Assembly (NCBI GenBank): GCA_029776125.1
Contig: JARVJS010000008.1
Location: 1 to 14,013 of the forward strand
Direction: 5' to 3'
Origin: Nitrososphaeria archaeon
Lineage (GTDB): Archaea > Thermoproteota > Nitrososphaeria > JACIWG01
DNA length: 14,013 nucleotides
The notes beneath the pieces are model-generated. The model was not told the origin of the DNA and did no database searches. It worked only from the letters and a program-made list of their open reading frames with translations. Shown here piece after piece: positions 4,833 through 10,445 of this stretch. Each line of letters starts with the position of its first letter. Positions within the stretch are counted from its first letter, which is position 1. Made by a program: the position numbers and the translations under genes.

Positions 4833-6554
4833 ATGACTATGGCAGTAAATATAATTGATTTGGAAGTATTTACAGAGATGGATAATTTATTAGAAACAGA
4901 AGTTAGCACTGAAGCATCAACTGAGGTCATAAGATGCGAATATTGTGGAAATGAACTTAGAGACTTCCAATATGAATGTCCTGAGTGCGGACTTGTAGTA
5001 GCCAAAAGACTTCCAAAAAAAGAGTCAACTCCTCAAAGAAAATTATTGAGGGAGATAGAATCGCAGAATAAAAATGGAGTCTACAAAATTTATAGACTTC
5101 AGGATGGAAGGTTATTCTGTGATTGCCTATCCTACCTTTTCCAAAAAGGGGTTGATGAAAAAGGATACTGCAAGCACTGTAGGGATTTTGAAACTGAAAA
5201 TACTGTTATAACAACAGTAAAACCTGCAACTAAGTGGCAGCAGGTTTTACTTAGAAAGCTTGGTGTAAACAATATTGAGAACCTCTCTACAGAACAAGCT
5301 TACTTTATACTCAACGATTTACTTGCAAAGATGGGCGTTGAGTATAAAGAGTTTGTGCAGTTACTCAAAGAGACACCTCAATATGAGTTGCTCCCACTTT
5401 ATTCTTTCGGAGTAGAACTTGAGGGTCTTGTGAGAGACAAAGAGGCTCTCAAGGCAAAACTCCAGGAATATGGGATAAGAAGTTATATCACAGGATACTC
5501 TCACGAACTTAGAAATAAGCAGTGGCAGCTTGGCGACGATGGTTCAGTAAGAAGAAATATGACTAGCGATGAAGCCTCAAGATATCAATCCATAGAAATT
5601 ACTTCACCCAAGCTTTTTGGCAACGATGGATTTAAGGAGATAGAAACGGTATGCAGGGCTTGGAACGAAATCGGCTCAATGGTTAACAATTCCTGTGGTT
5701 TTCATGTTCACATTTCAGCGTACAATTATACGAAAGATGACCTCAGAAGGTTGCTTCTTGTGTGGGCAAAGATAGAGAATGTAATTTTCTATCTAGTAGC
5801 TCCTTCAAGAAGGAATAACAGATACTCTATATTATTAAGAAAAGATTCTGAATTTCAATCTTGGATCTTGCATAACGAAATTACTAATCATAACAGATAT
5901 AAAGCGGTTAATCTATCTTCTTATAACTCTTATAAGACTGTTGAATTTCGCATTCATCAAGGAACAACCAATCCAGAAAAAGTAATTTATTGGGTTGTGT
6001 TTTGCCTAAAACTAATGGAAAAAGTAAAAGAAGGGCTTAAGTGGTACCATTTCTCTGATGAGCCCACAATAGAGGAAGTTCTTGACAAATTAGGAATTAA
6101 CAATAAGGGACTTCCAATACTGAAAAGGGCAAGAGTATACTTTATTGAAAGGTATGCTCACTTCAGTAGAGATGGACAATTTGATAGTCCTACCTTTGCA
6201 CAGAGGCTTAATGATATTCAAAACATCATTAATTCAAGAGGGTATAGTTTAATAAACAATTTAGTTTCAAGTAATTCAAGTCTTGCAAGGAATAACTATA
6301 GAAACCTTGCAGGACAAAGACTAAGACCTGCCTGGGTAATTGATAACTCTCAGATTGCAGAAAGCTACAATCCCGTTGACCAATCCTACACAATTCACAT
6401 TCCAGGGCAGGCAAGGTCTTACAAGGTTCATGTGGATGGCGATTGTCTAACCTGTAATTGTCGCACTTACAGGGAAAGGGGATACTGCACACATACAATA
6501 AATGTGGGCAAGTATCTTTATTATGAGAATGTTTTGAAAAAATTAGATTTTTAA
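4833..6554 (+). CDS. Amidoligase-domain protein with zinc ribbon and two SWIM-type fingers, 573 aa
   Basis: Residues about 188-400 match the putative amidoligase (COOH-NH2 ligase, glutamine-synthetase-like fold) family, which would use ATP to join a carboxylate to an amine. The visible signature residues are YSFGVELEG (Glu195, Glu197), SIEITSP (Glu255), CGFHVHIS (His291, His293) and VEFRIHQGT (Glu371, Arg373, His375). The N-terminus has a zinc ribbon CEYC (35-38)/CPEC (49-52). A SWIM-like CxC...CxH follows (Cys96, Cys98, Cys113, His115). A second SWIM finger sits at the C-terminus (Cys541, Cys543, Cys552, His554). SWIM fingers bind DNA or proteins, so the ligase may act on a macromolecule. 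The start follows GGAGG by 7 nt. The next genes are a glutamine amidotransferase and a GNAT, a partnership known for this family. Its substrate is unknown. Confidence 0.87.
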   Translation: MTMAVNIIDLEVFTEMDNLLETEVSTEASTEVIRCEYCGNELRDFQYECPECGLVVAKRLPKKESTPQRKLLREIESQNKNGVYKIYRLQDGRLFCDCLSYLFQKGVDEKGYCKHCRDFETENTVITTVKPATKWQQVLLRKLGVNNIENLSTEQAYFILNDLLAKMGVEYKEFVQLLKETPQYELLPLYSFGVELEGLVRDKEALKAKLQEYGIRSYITGYSHELRNKQWQLGDDGSVRRNMTSDEASRYQSIEITSPKLFGNDGFKEIETVCRAWNEIGSMVNNSCGFHVHISAYNYTKDDLRRLLLVWAKIENVIFYLVAPSRRNNRYSILLRKDSEFQSWILHNEITNHNRYKAVNLSSYNSYKTVEFRIHQGTTNPEKVIYWVVFCLKLMEKVKEGLKWYHFSDEPTIEEVLDKLGINNKGLPILKRARVYFIERYAHFSRDGQFDSPTFAQRLNDIQNIINSRGYSLINNLVSSNSSLARNNYRNLAGQRLRPAWVIDNSQIAESYNPVDQSYTIHIPGQARSYKVHVDGDCLTCNCRTYRERGYCTHTINVGKYLYYENVLKKLDF

Positions 6555-6573
6555 GAGTATCTGCATAAACTTA

Positions 6574-6617
6574 GTCCCAAAGGTGAGAAGACTTTGTCTT
6601 CCCTTTTGGGACTTTTT
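6574..6617 (+). terminator. Intra-operon terminator-like hairpin
   Basis: GTCCCAAAGG and CCTTTTGGGAC form the outer stem and GAAGAC-TTT-GTCTTC the inner one, followed by TTTTT. It lies between the amidoligase and amidotransferase genes with no promoter after it, so it should attenuate rather than abolish downstream expression. Confidence 0.65.
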
Positions 6618-6642
6618 AAATATTAATCAATAGGAGGAATAT

Positions 6643-7803
6643 ATGTGCAGATTATTTGGATTCGTAGGTGAGTCTGATTTAAATGTAGTAAAAATAATTA
6701 GAGGCTTAATTCTCGCAGAGGAGAGCAAGAATCCTCATGGAACAGGATTTGTGATTAATCATAAGGGTTTATTTACTATAAAGAAAAAAGGAATAAGAGG
6801 ATTACACTTTATCGCCCAAGGTCATGCAGATTTCTTATGGAATAACAAGTTTGACTATCTTATGGGTCATGTTCGTTACAAAACTGCAGGTGAAGCAAGT
6901 GATAGAAACGCTCATCCTTTCGGTTCTCAGGTTGCAGGGAAGTGGTATTTCCTTGCCCACAATGGAGTACTTGGAAATGAGATGAATGAAATCGCAAAAA
7001 AATTCAAAGCGAATGTGGACAAGGTAAAAGTTGATTCTGAAATGTTTTTGAGATGCATTACCGCTCAGATGCGTGAGGGTAAGGACATAGTTGATGCGAT
7101 TAAGGATGTGACCTACGAAGTAAGCGATGTGGGTGATTTTGCATTCACGCTGCTTACTCCAGAACTTTATATATGGAGAAATAAGGAAAGACCTCTGAAT
7201 GTAATTTACTATAAAAATTCTATCTTTTACGCTTCAACGCTTGATATGTTTAAGAAAGCGTTAGAGATTTCAGGCGTAAAGATGGAAAAGATAAAGTATT
7301 CAGAGGTAAAACCTTATGTTCTCTATAAGATTACGAAAGAAAAAGGAAAGGTTCATATTCATGTAGTAGAAGAAGAGATGCCACATAAAGAGAGAAAACC
7401 AAAAGTAAAGCCTTATTATTCAACAGGAAATTTATATAGTTCATATTCAAGCTACAATTGGAACTATAACGAAAATAGCAAAAACAAAAAGAAAAAGAAA
7501 ATCACACTTGACGATGATAAATGGGGCAAAACTTATGAAGAATATGGGTTGTTTGGTTCGGAGCCTTCAAGCTCTTACAAGAAATGGCTATATCGTCCTA
7601 TTAGCACTATGACCATGAAGGAGCTAAAAAGTGCTCTGTCTGATTTAGAATGGGTTTACTATGACTCCACAATGATAATTCCTGAAGAAGATAGGATTGA
7701 AATTGAGGCAAAAATAATAGAAATTGAAGATGAAATATACATGAGAGAGAAAGTTTATGAAGATATTGAAAAGGAGGAAGTAGATGAGTACGAACCTTTC
7801 TAA
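6643..7803 (+). CDS. Class II glutamine amidotransferase-like protein, 386 aa
   Basis: The protein starts Met-Cys-Arg, so removal of Met exposes Cys2 as the N-terminal nucleophile that releases ammonia from glutamine in this (Ntn-hydrolase) family. Other hallmarks are GTGFVI (33-38), GHVRYKTAGE (75-84), NAHPF (89-93), AHNG (105-108) and DSE (131-133). The amidotransferase fold ends near residue 240. The remaining ~145 residues have no synthetase domain. They hold a Tyr/Ser/Asn-rich stretch (about 258-278), a lysine run (282-286) and a charged helical tail (about 325-380). The ammonia or glutamyl acceptor must therefore come from another protein, most likely the amidoligase encoded just before. 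The start follows AGGAGG. The gene overlaps the GNAT gene by 20 bp. Confidence 0.9.
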   Translation: MCRLFGFVGESDLNVVKIIRGLILAEESKNPHGTGFVINHKGLFTIKKKGIRGLHFIAQGHADFLWNNKFDYLMGHVRYKTAGEASDRNAHPFGSQVAGKWYFLAHNGVLGNEMNEIAKKFKANVDKVKVDSEMFLRCITAQMREGKDIVDAIKDVTYEVSDVGDFAFTLLTPELYIWRNKERPLNVIYYKNSIFYASTLDMFKKALEISGVKMEKIKYSEVKPYVLYKITKEKGKVHIHVVEEEMPHKERKPKVKPYYSTGNLYSSYSSYNWNYNENSKNKKKKKITLDDDKWGKTYEEYGLFGSEPSSSYKKWLYRPISTMTMKELKSALSDLEWVYYDSTMIIPEEDRIEIEAKIIEIEDEIYMREKVYEDIEKEEVDEYEPF

Positions 7804-8194
7804 CATAGAAATAAAAACAATTTCAAGAGATGAAATGGTTAATTATCTTTCAAATGTAAGTGATCCTGTAAATCAGATTCCAGGCAGGATCACTGCATTT
7901 GGGGGATATGTTGATGGGAAACTTATTTCGGTTGTATGTCTCTACAAAGGCTTTTGGCATACGACTGAAATAAGAGGGTTACATGTTCAAAAGGAGTATC
8001 GCAAACAGGGCATAGGAACTCAGATAGTTTCTCATGCTCTGAAATATGTTGATACTCCTGTGGTGATGGCAACAGTGAGAAGCGGAAACCTTCCTTCAGA
8101 GAGATTATTTTCTAAATTAGGTTTCATTCCTTGTTTGGATTTTATAAATCCAAATACAGGGAATGAAGTAACAATATGGATAAGGAGGAGATAA
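7784..8194 (+). CDS. GNAT-family N-acetyltransferase, 136 aa
   Basis: The acetyl-CoA-binding motif A is LHVQKEYRKQGIGTQI (66-81), with the Q/RxxGxG loop at residues 73-78. Motif B follows as SGNLPSERLFSKLGF (100-114), so this is a single-domain GNAT enzyme that would acetylate an amine. Length is normal for a compact GNAT. The ATG lies inside the end of the amidotransferase gene, with AAGGAGG also inside that gene, so the two are translationally coupled and likely work together. Its TAA overlaps the next ATG (TAATG). The acceptor is unknown; a product of the amidoligase/amidotransferase pair is a reasonable guess. Confidence 0.88.
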   Translation: MSTNLSNIEIKTISRDEMVNYLSNVSDPVNQIPGRITAFGGYVDGKLISVVCLYKGFWHTTEIRGLHVQKEYRKQGIGTQIVSHALKYVDTPVVMATVRSGNLPSERLFSKLGFIPCLDFINPNTGNEVTIWIRRR

Positions 8195-8391
8195 TGGGAT
8201 ATATAGTAATAAAAGAAAACAAGGACAATCAGGAAAAGATAACGATTAACAATAAGTTTGATTATCTTTTCCTGATTTCTGAGCAACCTAAAAAACTTCG
8301 CATTGAAAAACTTCTTAATCTTCTCAGTCAATTTGGAGAGCCAACTGACATAGAGGAAATTAAGAGACTAACTTTTTCACGCAATAATTAA
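8194..8391 (+). CDS. Small orphan protein, 65 aa
   Basis: I start this gene at the ATG overlapping the GNAT stop codon (TAATG) because AAGGAGG lies 5 nt upstream; a further upstream in-frame start lacks such a site. The protein is charged, with strand-like segments at the start (GYIVIKEN) and a helical C-terminal half containing KKLRIEKLLNLLSQFG. It has no membrane segment and no family I recognise. Tight coupling to the GNAT suggests a functional link or co-regulation. Confidence 0.7.
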   Translation: MGYIVIKENKDNQEKITINNKFDYLFLISEQPKKLRIEKLLNLLSQFGEPTDIEEIKRLTFSRNN

Positions 8392-8400
8392 AACTTTACT

Positions 8401-8415
8401 CCCTACTTTGTAGGG
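8401..8415 (+). promoter_or_regulatory. Hairpin CCCTAC-TTT-GTAGGG
   Basis: This is a perfect 6-bp stem with a UUU loop, followed by CGTTTTATT, just before the next AGGAGG site. The core CTACTTTGTAG is identical to the inner hairpin at 4773-4783. It may be a weak terminator or RNA processing element. Confidence 0.5.
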
Positions 8416-8444
8416 CGTTTTATTAAATATTTAGGAGGTAAAAC

Positions 8445-8687
8445 ATGAATACAAAAGTAGAGACAGGAGGAATTTTGGAGCAATATGATTTTTTAAAAGA
8501 TTTGTATAACGAATTAGAGCAGTTAGAATATTCAGGTAAGAGTCTTGGAGTAGATAATAAAGTTTTAAATCAAATAAGAAATTTAAAAAATAATATTAAC
8601 GAAAGAATTTTGGAAATAGAGACATTTCTATCTGAAATGGCAGAAGCACTTAAAAATGAGATGGAAATTTTAGAAATGGTTGCTTAA
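8445..8687 (+). CDS. Small acidic helical protein, 80 aa
   Basis: The start follows TTAGGAGGTAAAAC. The sequence is almost entirely helix-forming and rich in Leu, Glu and Asn, with heptad-like spacing across about residues 18-78 (LYNELEQLE, NNINERILEIETFLSEMAEALKNEMEILEM). It is likely a small coiled-coil or helical-hairpin protein. It has no cysteine or membrane segment and I recognise no family. It is the last gene of the module 2 operon, directly before a strong terminator. Confidence 0.75.
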   Translation: MNTKVETGGILEQYDFLKDLYNELEQLEYSGKSLGVDNKVLNQIRNLKNNINERILEIETFLSEMAEALKNEMEILEMVA

Positions 8688-8695
8688 TTTTTTTG

Positions 8696-8742
8696 GGCTC
8701 ACAGGATGCCTTGAAAGGCGTTCCTTGTGAGCCTTTCTTTTT
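8696..8742 (+). terminator. Terminator ending the module 2 operon
   Basis: GGCTCACAGGA (8696-8706) pairs with TCCTTGTGAGCC (8722-8733), with one bulge, around an inner TGCC/GGCG stem. TTTCTTTTT follows. Confidence 0.85.
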
Positions 8743-8777
8743 GTGACTATCAAGTTTTGTTAGTCAAAATTTGCTAC

Positions 8778-8812
8778 TTGACACGAAATTATTTGTGAAG
8801 TAACTCTATAGT
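8778..8812 (+). promoter_or_regulatory. Module 3 promoter (divergent member)
   Basis: TTGACA (8778-8783) and a 17-bp spacer of different sequence from modules 1, 2 and 5, then TAACTC (8801-8806) followed by TATAGTATAG, which aligns with GATAGTGTAG elsewhere. CAAAATTTGCTAC precedes the -35 as in module 4. The -10 is weaker. Just upstream GACTA...TAGTC form an extra inverted repeat (8745-8765). Confidence 0.62.
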
Positions 8813-8827
8813 ATAGAATTCTATTTT

Positions 8828-8874
8828 TTAGCTCTTATGAGCTAAGCCTCTAAATTCTCCTACCCGGGAGAAAA
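8828..8874 (+). promoter_or_regulatory. Module 3 leader hairpins
   Basis: TTAGCTC-TTAT-GAGCTAA (8828-8845) is a 7-bp hairpin in the place of hairpin 1 of the other modules. TTCTCC and GGAGAA (8855-8872) form a second hairpin around TACCCG. Sequence similarity to the other leaders is lost here, but the two-hairpin layout is kept. Confidence 0.5.
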
Positions 8875-8918
8875 GCAATTATAAAGTTTATTTTTCCTTC
8901 ATATTTTTAATTTTTTCA

Positions 8919-8938
8919 TGTGAACATTTGTGAACATT
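8919..8938 (+). repeat. Tandem 10-bp repeat TGTGAACATT x2
   Basis: Two exact, directly adjacent copies sit one helical turn apart, inside the long module 3 leader. It could be a protein-binding site or a remnant of a second promoter region (TATATAG follows at 8940-8946). Confidence 0.5.
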
Positions 8939-8962
8939 TATATAGATTTGATTTTTTGCTTT

Positions 8963-9018
8963 TCAGTTGTGGTTTTACAAGCAGGACAACCACAACTGAG
9001 TTTTCATTAGAGTCCTGC
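8963..9018 (+). ncRNA. H-type pseudoknot in the module 3 leader
   Basis: Stem 1 has 12 bp (8963-8974 with 8988-8999; TCAGTTGTGGTT/AACCACAACTGA). Its loop carries GCAGGAC (8981-8987), which is perfectly complementary to GTCCTGC at 9012-9018, giving a 7-bp stem 2. The two stems abut without unpaired bases at 8987/8988 and can stack. Connecting loops of 6 and 12 nt fit a classic H-type pseudoknot. It lies about 110 nt before a small gene. I know of no named motif that matches. Confidence 0.6.
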
Positions 9019-9035
9019 ATTATATAGATATAAAT

Positions 9036-9109
9036 ACCACCGTCTTTGGCGGGGTAAATAATTCCCGCTTTTAAAAAAAAATAAAAAAAACAAAACAAAA
9101 AAGCGGGAA
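9036..9109 (+). promoter_or_regulatory. Mutually exclusive hairpins before the 52-aa gene
   Basis: Three competing pairings exist. P1 is ACCACCGTC with GGCGGGGT around TTT (9036-9055). P2 is GCGGG (9049-9053) with CCCGC (9064-9068). P3 is TTCCCGCTTTT (9062-9072) with AAAAGCGGGAA (9099-9109) around a 26-nt loop that is almost pure A. P1 plus P3 excludes P2. P3 ends five bases before AGGAGG. This layout resembles an expression platform, but no ligand or regulator is identified. Confidence 0.5.
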
Positions 9110-9124
9110 AATAGGAGGATTAAG

Positions 9125-9283
9125 ATGTATACAAAACAAAATTACACAATTTCAACATTAGGAATTGGTGGCACCAAAGGTGCCGTAAATACAAACCTTG
9201 AAAAATACAAAAAATTTTTTCTTTTATTCTTTTATTTTTTTATTAAGAAAATTTATGAAAATTTTTTAAATTTTCCAAAATAA
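9125..9283 (+). CDS. Small hydrophobic peptide, 52 aa
   Basis: ATG at 9125 follows AGGAGG at a good distance and the frame ends in TAA at 9281-9283, just before a terminator. The first half is polar (TLGIGGTKGAVNTN). The second half is aromatic and basic, with FFLLFFYFFIKKIYENF at about residues 31-47, so it may bind or insert in membranes. DNA coding for GGTK (9170-9184) also forms a GGCACC-AAA-GGTGCC hairpin. It is the only gene in the module 3 unit, behind a leader of about 300 nt with extensive structure. Small hydrophobic toxins are often encoded this way, but nothing proves it, and the frame could be incidental to a noncoding RNA. Confidence 0.5.
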   Translation: MYTKQNYTISTLGIGGTKGAVNTNLEKYKKFFLLFFYFFIKKIYENFLNFPK

Positions 9284-9284
9284 C

Positions 9285-9323
9285 CCCCGCCGGACCGAAA
9301 ACGTAGGGAAGGCGGGGTTTTTT
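9285..9323 (+). terminator. Terminator after the 52-aa gene
   Basis: CCCCGCC (9285-9291) pairs with GGCGGGG (9311-9317), followed by a T run. It runs straight into the palindrome at 9323-9349. Confidence 0.82.
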
Positions 9324-9349
9324 ATTGGTGGAAAATTTTTCCACCAATA
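9323..9349. repeat. Palindrome TGGTGGAAAA-T-TTTTCCACCA, copy 2 (extended)
   Basis: This is the same 21-bp palindrome as at 3768 and 13850. Here flanking bases extend the perfect symmetry to 13+1+13 bp. The extension through otherwise different flanks suggests the dyad itself is selected. Confidence 0.72.
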
Positions 9350-9372
9350 TTTCGCCTATCAAATTTTGCTAC

Positions 9373-9401
9373 TTGACAAGCATAAAATATGTTGATATAT
9401 T
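9373..9401 (+). promoter_or_regulatory. Module 4 promoter
   Basis: TTGACA (9373-9378), a 17-bp spacer lacking the CTGT/ACAG dyad, and TATATT (9396-9401), followed by GATAGTGTA. CTATCAAATTTTGCTAC lies upstream. CTATCA and TGATAG form an inverted repeat around the promoter. Confidence 0.78.
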
Positions 9402-9424
9402 GATAGTGTAATAGTTTGTTTCCA

Positions 9425-9540
9425 ACCCCTTTCTCTGAGGTTACATAACCTCAGATCCTTCCTAAAGGTCATATCCTTAAATTAATTAGTATATAAGTCC
9501 ATCTTTGATGGATTTATATAAATCTCCGCATTAGCGGAGA
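9425..9540 (+). promoter_or_regulatory. Module 4 structured 5' leader
   Basis: CCCCTTTCTCT is followed by hairpin 1, CTGAGGTTA/TAACCTCAG (9435-9454), whose loop differs from module 1. Then come ATCCTTCCTAAA and AAGG (9465-9468)/CCTT (9475-9478). Next is a 12-bp UUU-loop hairpin (9492-9518; TATAAGTCCATC/GATGGATTTATA, one G-U). An additional TCTCCGC-ATTA-GCGGAGA (9523-9540) precedes the ribosome-binding site. Confidence 0.65.
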
Positions 9541-9566
9541 AATAAAAAAATATTGGAGGTACAATT

Positions 9567-10031
9567 ATGTATCAGACATTTTATGCAAAAAATTCAGGAG
9601 TGGAGGTAACTAACAACAACAAGAAAGTATGGCTCAGATTTTTTACTTTCGGAGAAGGAAATGGCAAAAAAGAGAAAAAATTTGCACTTACTGCAAGTGA
9701 GGCATTTCATCTTAGCCTTGCAGTATTGCAGATAGTAAAAACTGATAAGAAAAATTTCAAACTTATTCATAAGTATAACGAAAAGACCACAACCTTGACT
9801 CTTGAAAAGTGGGTTAAGGATGAAAAAAGTGGTTTTGGTGTTGTAATTCAGGGAGGAGAAGACAAGATTAACGTTCCTCTCAATCAGGTAGACTTTCTCT
9901 TTTTCGGCAAGGTAATGGAGGTTTCTGCTATTGATGCTGCAAAGGAAAAACCAAAGACAAAAAAGAAAGCAGAGCCTGAAACCGAAGGAGAGAAAGTAGT
10001 AGCAGAGGAAGTATCTACAGATATTATTTAG
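9567..10031 (+). CDS. Possible single-stranded DNA-binding protein, 154 aa
   Basis: The start follows TTGGAGGTACAATT. Residues about 1-115 suggest a compact beta-rich domain with one amphipathic helix: strands around VWLRFFTFG, helix TASEAFHLSLAVLQIV, then TTTLTLEKWV, FGVVIQGG and NQVDFLFFGKVMEV. Residues about 122-154 are a flexible lysine-then-glutamate tail ending in EEVSTDII. A small beta domain plus an acidic C-terminal tail is how many ssDNA-binding proteins recruit partners. That layout, and not a recognised motif, is the basis for the call. A PC4- or PurA-like fold would fit. It is the first gene behind the strong module 4 promoter, so it is probably abundant. Low certainty on function, high on being a gene. 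Confidence 0.5.
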   Translation: MYQTFYAKNSGVEVTNNNKKVWLRFFTFGEGNGKKEKKFALTASEAFHLSLAVLQIVKTDKKNFKLIHKYNEKTTTLTLEKWVKDEKSGFGVVIQGGEDKINVPLNQVDFLFFGKVMEVSAIDAAKEKPKTKKKAEPETEGEKVVAEEVSTDII

Positions 10032-10066
10032 TGTCTTAAGCTAATTATTTCCATTCTATATTTTTT

Positions 10067-10093
10067 GGCAGGGCTTTGCCCTGCCTTTTTTTT
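10067..10093 (+). terminator. Strong terminator inside the module 4 unit
   Basis: GGCAGGGC-TTT-GCCCTGCC is a perfect 8-bp GC-rich stem followed by eight T. Genes resume at 10113 with a ribosome-binding site but no visible promoter, so downstream expression needs read-through or an undetected promoter. Confidence 0.88.
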
Positions 10094-10112
10094 ACTATTT
10101 AAGGAGAAAAAC

Positions 10113-10271
10113 ATGAAAGAATTAAGTTTATATTTTATAGGGATATTTTTCTTGTTTATATTTATTGCTACACTTCATCTGTGGCAAGCTACGGATTTTT
10201 CATTTCTATTCACTTGTCTTTTGATAGGTGAGATAGTGATTTCAGGATTATTTGCAATGAACAAAATATAA
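10113..10271 (+). CDS. Small membrane protein with two hydrophobic segments, 52 aa
   Basis: I use the ATG at 10113 because AAGGAGAAAAAC precedes it; a longer upstream frame would begin inside the terminator. Residues about 5-22 (SLYFIGIFFLFIFIATLH) and about 30-47 (FSFLFTCLLIGEIVISGL) are hydrophobic, so this is a likely two-pass or hairpin inner-membrane protein. I recognise no family. It is followed after 14 bp by the IS-split gene. Confidence 0.68.
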   Translation: MKELSLYFIGIFFLFIFIATLHLWQATDFSFLFTCLLIGEIVISGLFAMNKI

Positions 10272-10285
10272 AAAAGGAGGATAAT

Positions 10286-10415
10286 ATGGAAACATCAATT
10301 TATATTTTTAAAATTGAAGATTTTACTGAAGAAGAACTTGAAGATACTCCAATTGAGAAATTTACGATAGAAGGGAAAGAATATGGAATAATTCTTTGTG
10401 ATGGGGATGGTTTTG
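10286..10415 (+). pseudogene. 5' part of a small gene split by the IS element
   Basis: ATG at 10286 follows AAGGAGG. It encodes 43 residues, beginning METSIYIFKIEDF and ending LCDGDGF, plus the first base of a glycine codon, up to the IS boundary. Read-through into the IS stops at 10442-10444. Joining 10415 to 12165 restores a 79-codon frame with no frame change (GDGF-G-NDNLEEV), which defines both the gene and the insertion point. The intact product would be a small acidic protein of unknown family. Confidence 0.8.
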
Positions 10416-10425
10416 GTGACATCCT

Positions 10426-10445
10426 CTCACGAATAAATTCGTGAG
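10426..10445 (-). promoter_or_regulatory. IS right-end hairpin (tnpA recognition; probable guide-RNA 3' region)
   Basis: CTCACGAAT/ATTCGTGAG with a 2-nt loop. It overlaps the tnpB stop codon, so a reRNA/omega-RNA from this end would share sequence with the tnpB 3' end, and its guide would be the flanking plus-strand gene sequence below 10416. Confidence 0.72.

Noticed and set aside
6229..6498. Cysteine-rich minus-strand frame antisense to the amidoligase
   Set aside because: It mirrors the SWIM-finger codons on the plus strand and has no ribosome-binding site.
8916..9098. 60-codon minus-strand frame
   Set aside because: No ribosome-binding site; it is antisense to the structured leader and is generated by A/T-rich repeats.
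9158..9175. Double-glycine bacteriocin leader (GIGG) in the 52-aa peptide
   Set aside because: The leader lacks the usual conserved hydrophobic and acidic positions before GG, and no transporter or peptidase gene is nearby.
10426..10445. Palindrome taken as a terminator of the interrupted gene
   Set aside because: No T run follows in either direction. Position, stem length and partner hairpin at 12127 fit an IS605-type right end.
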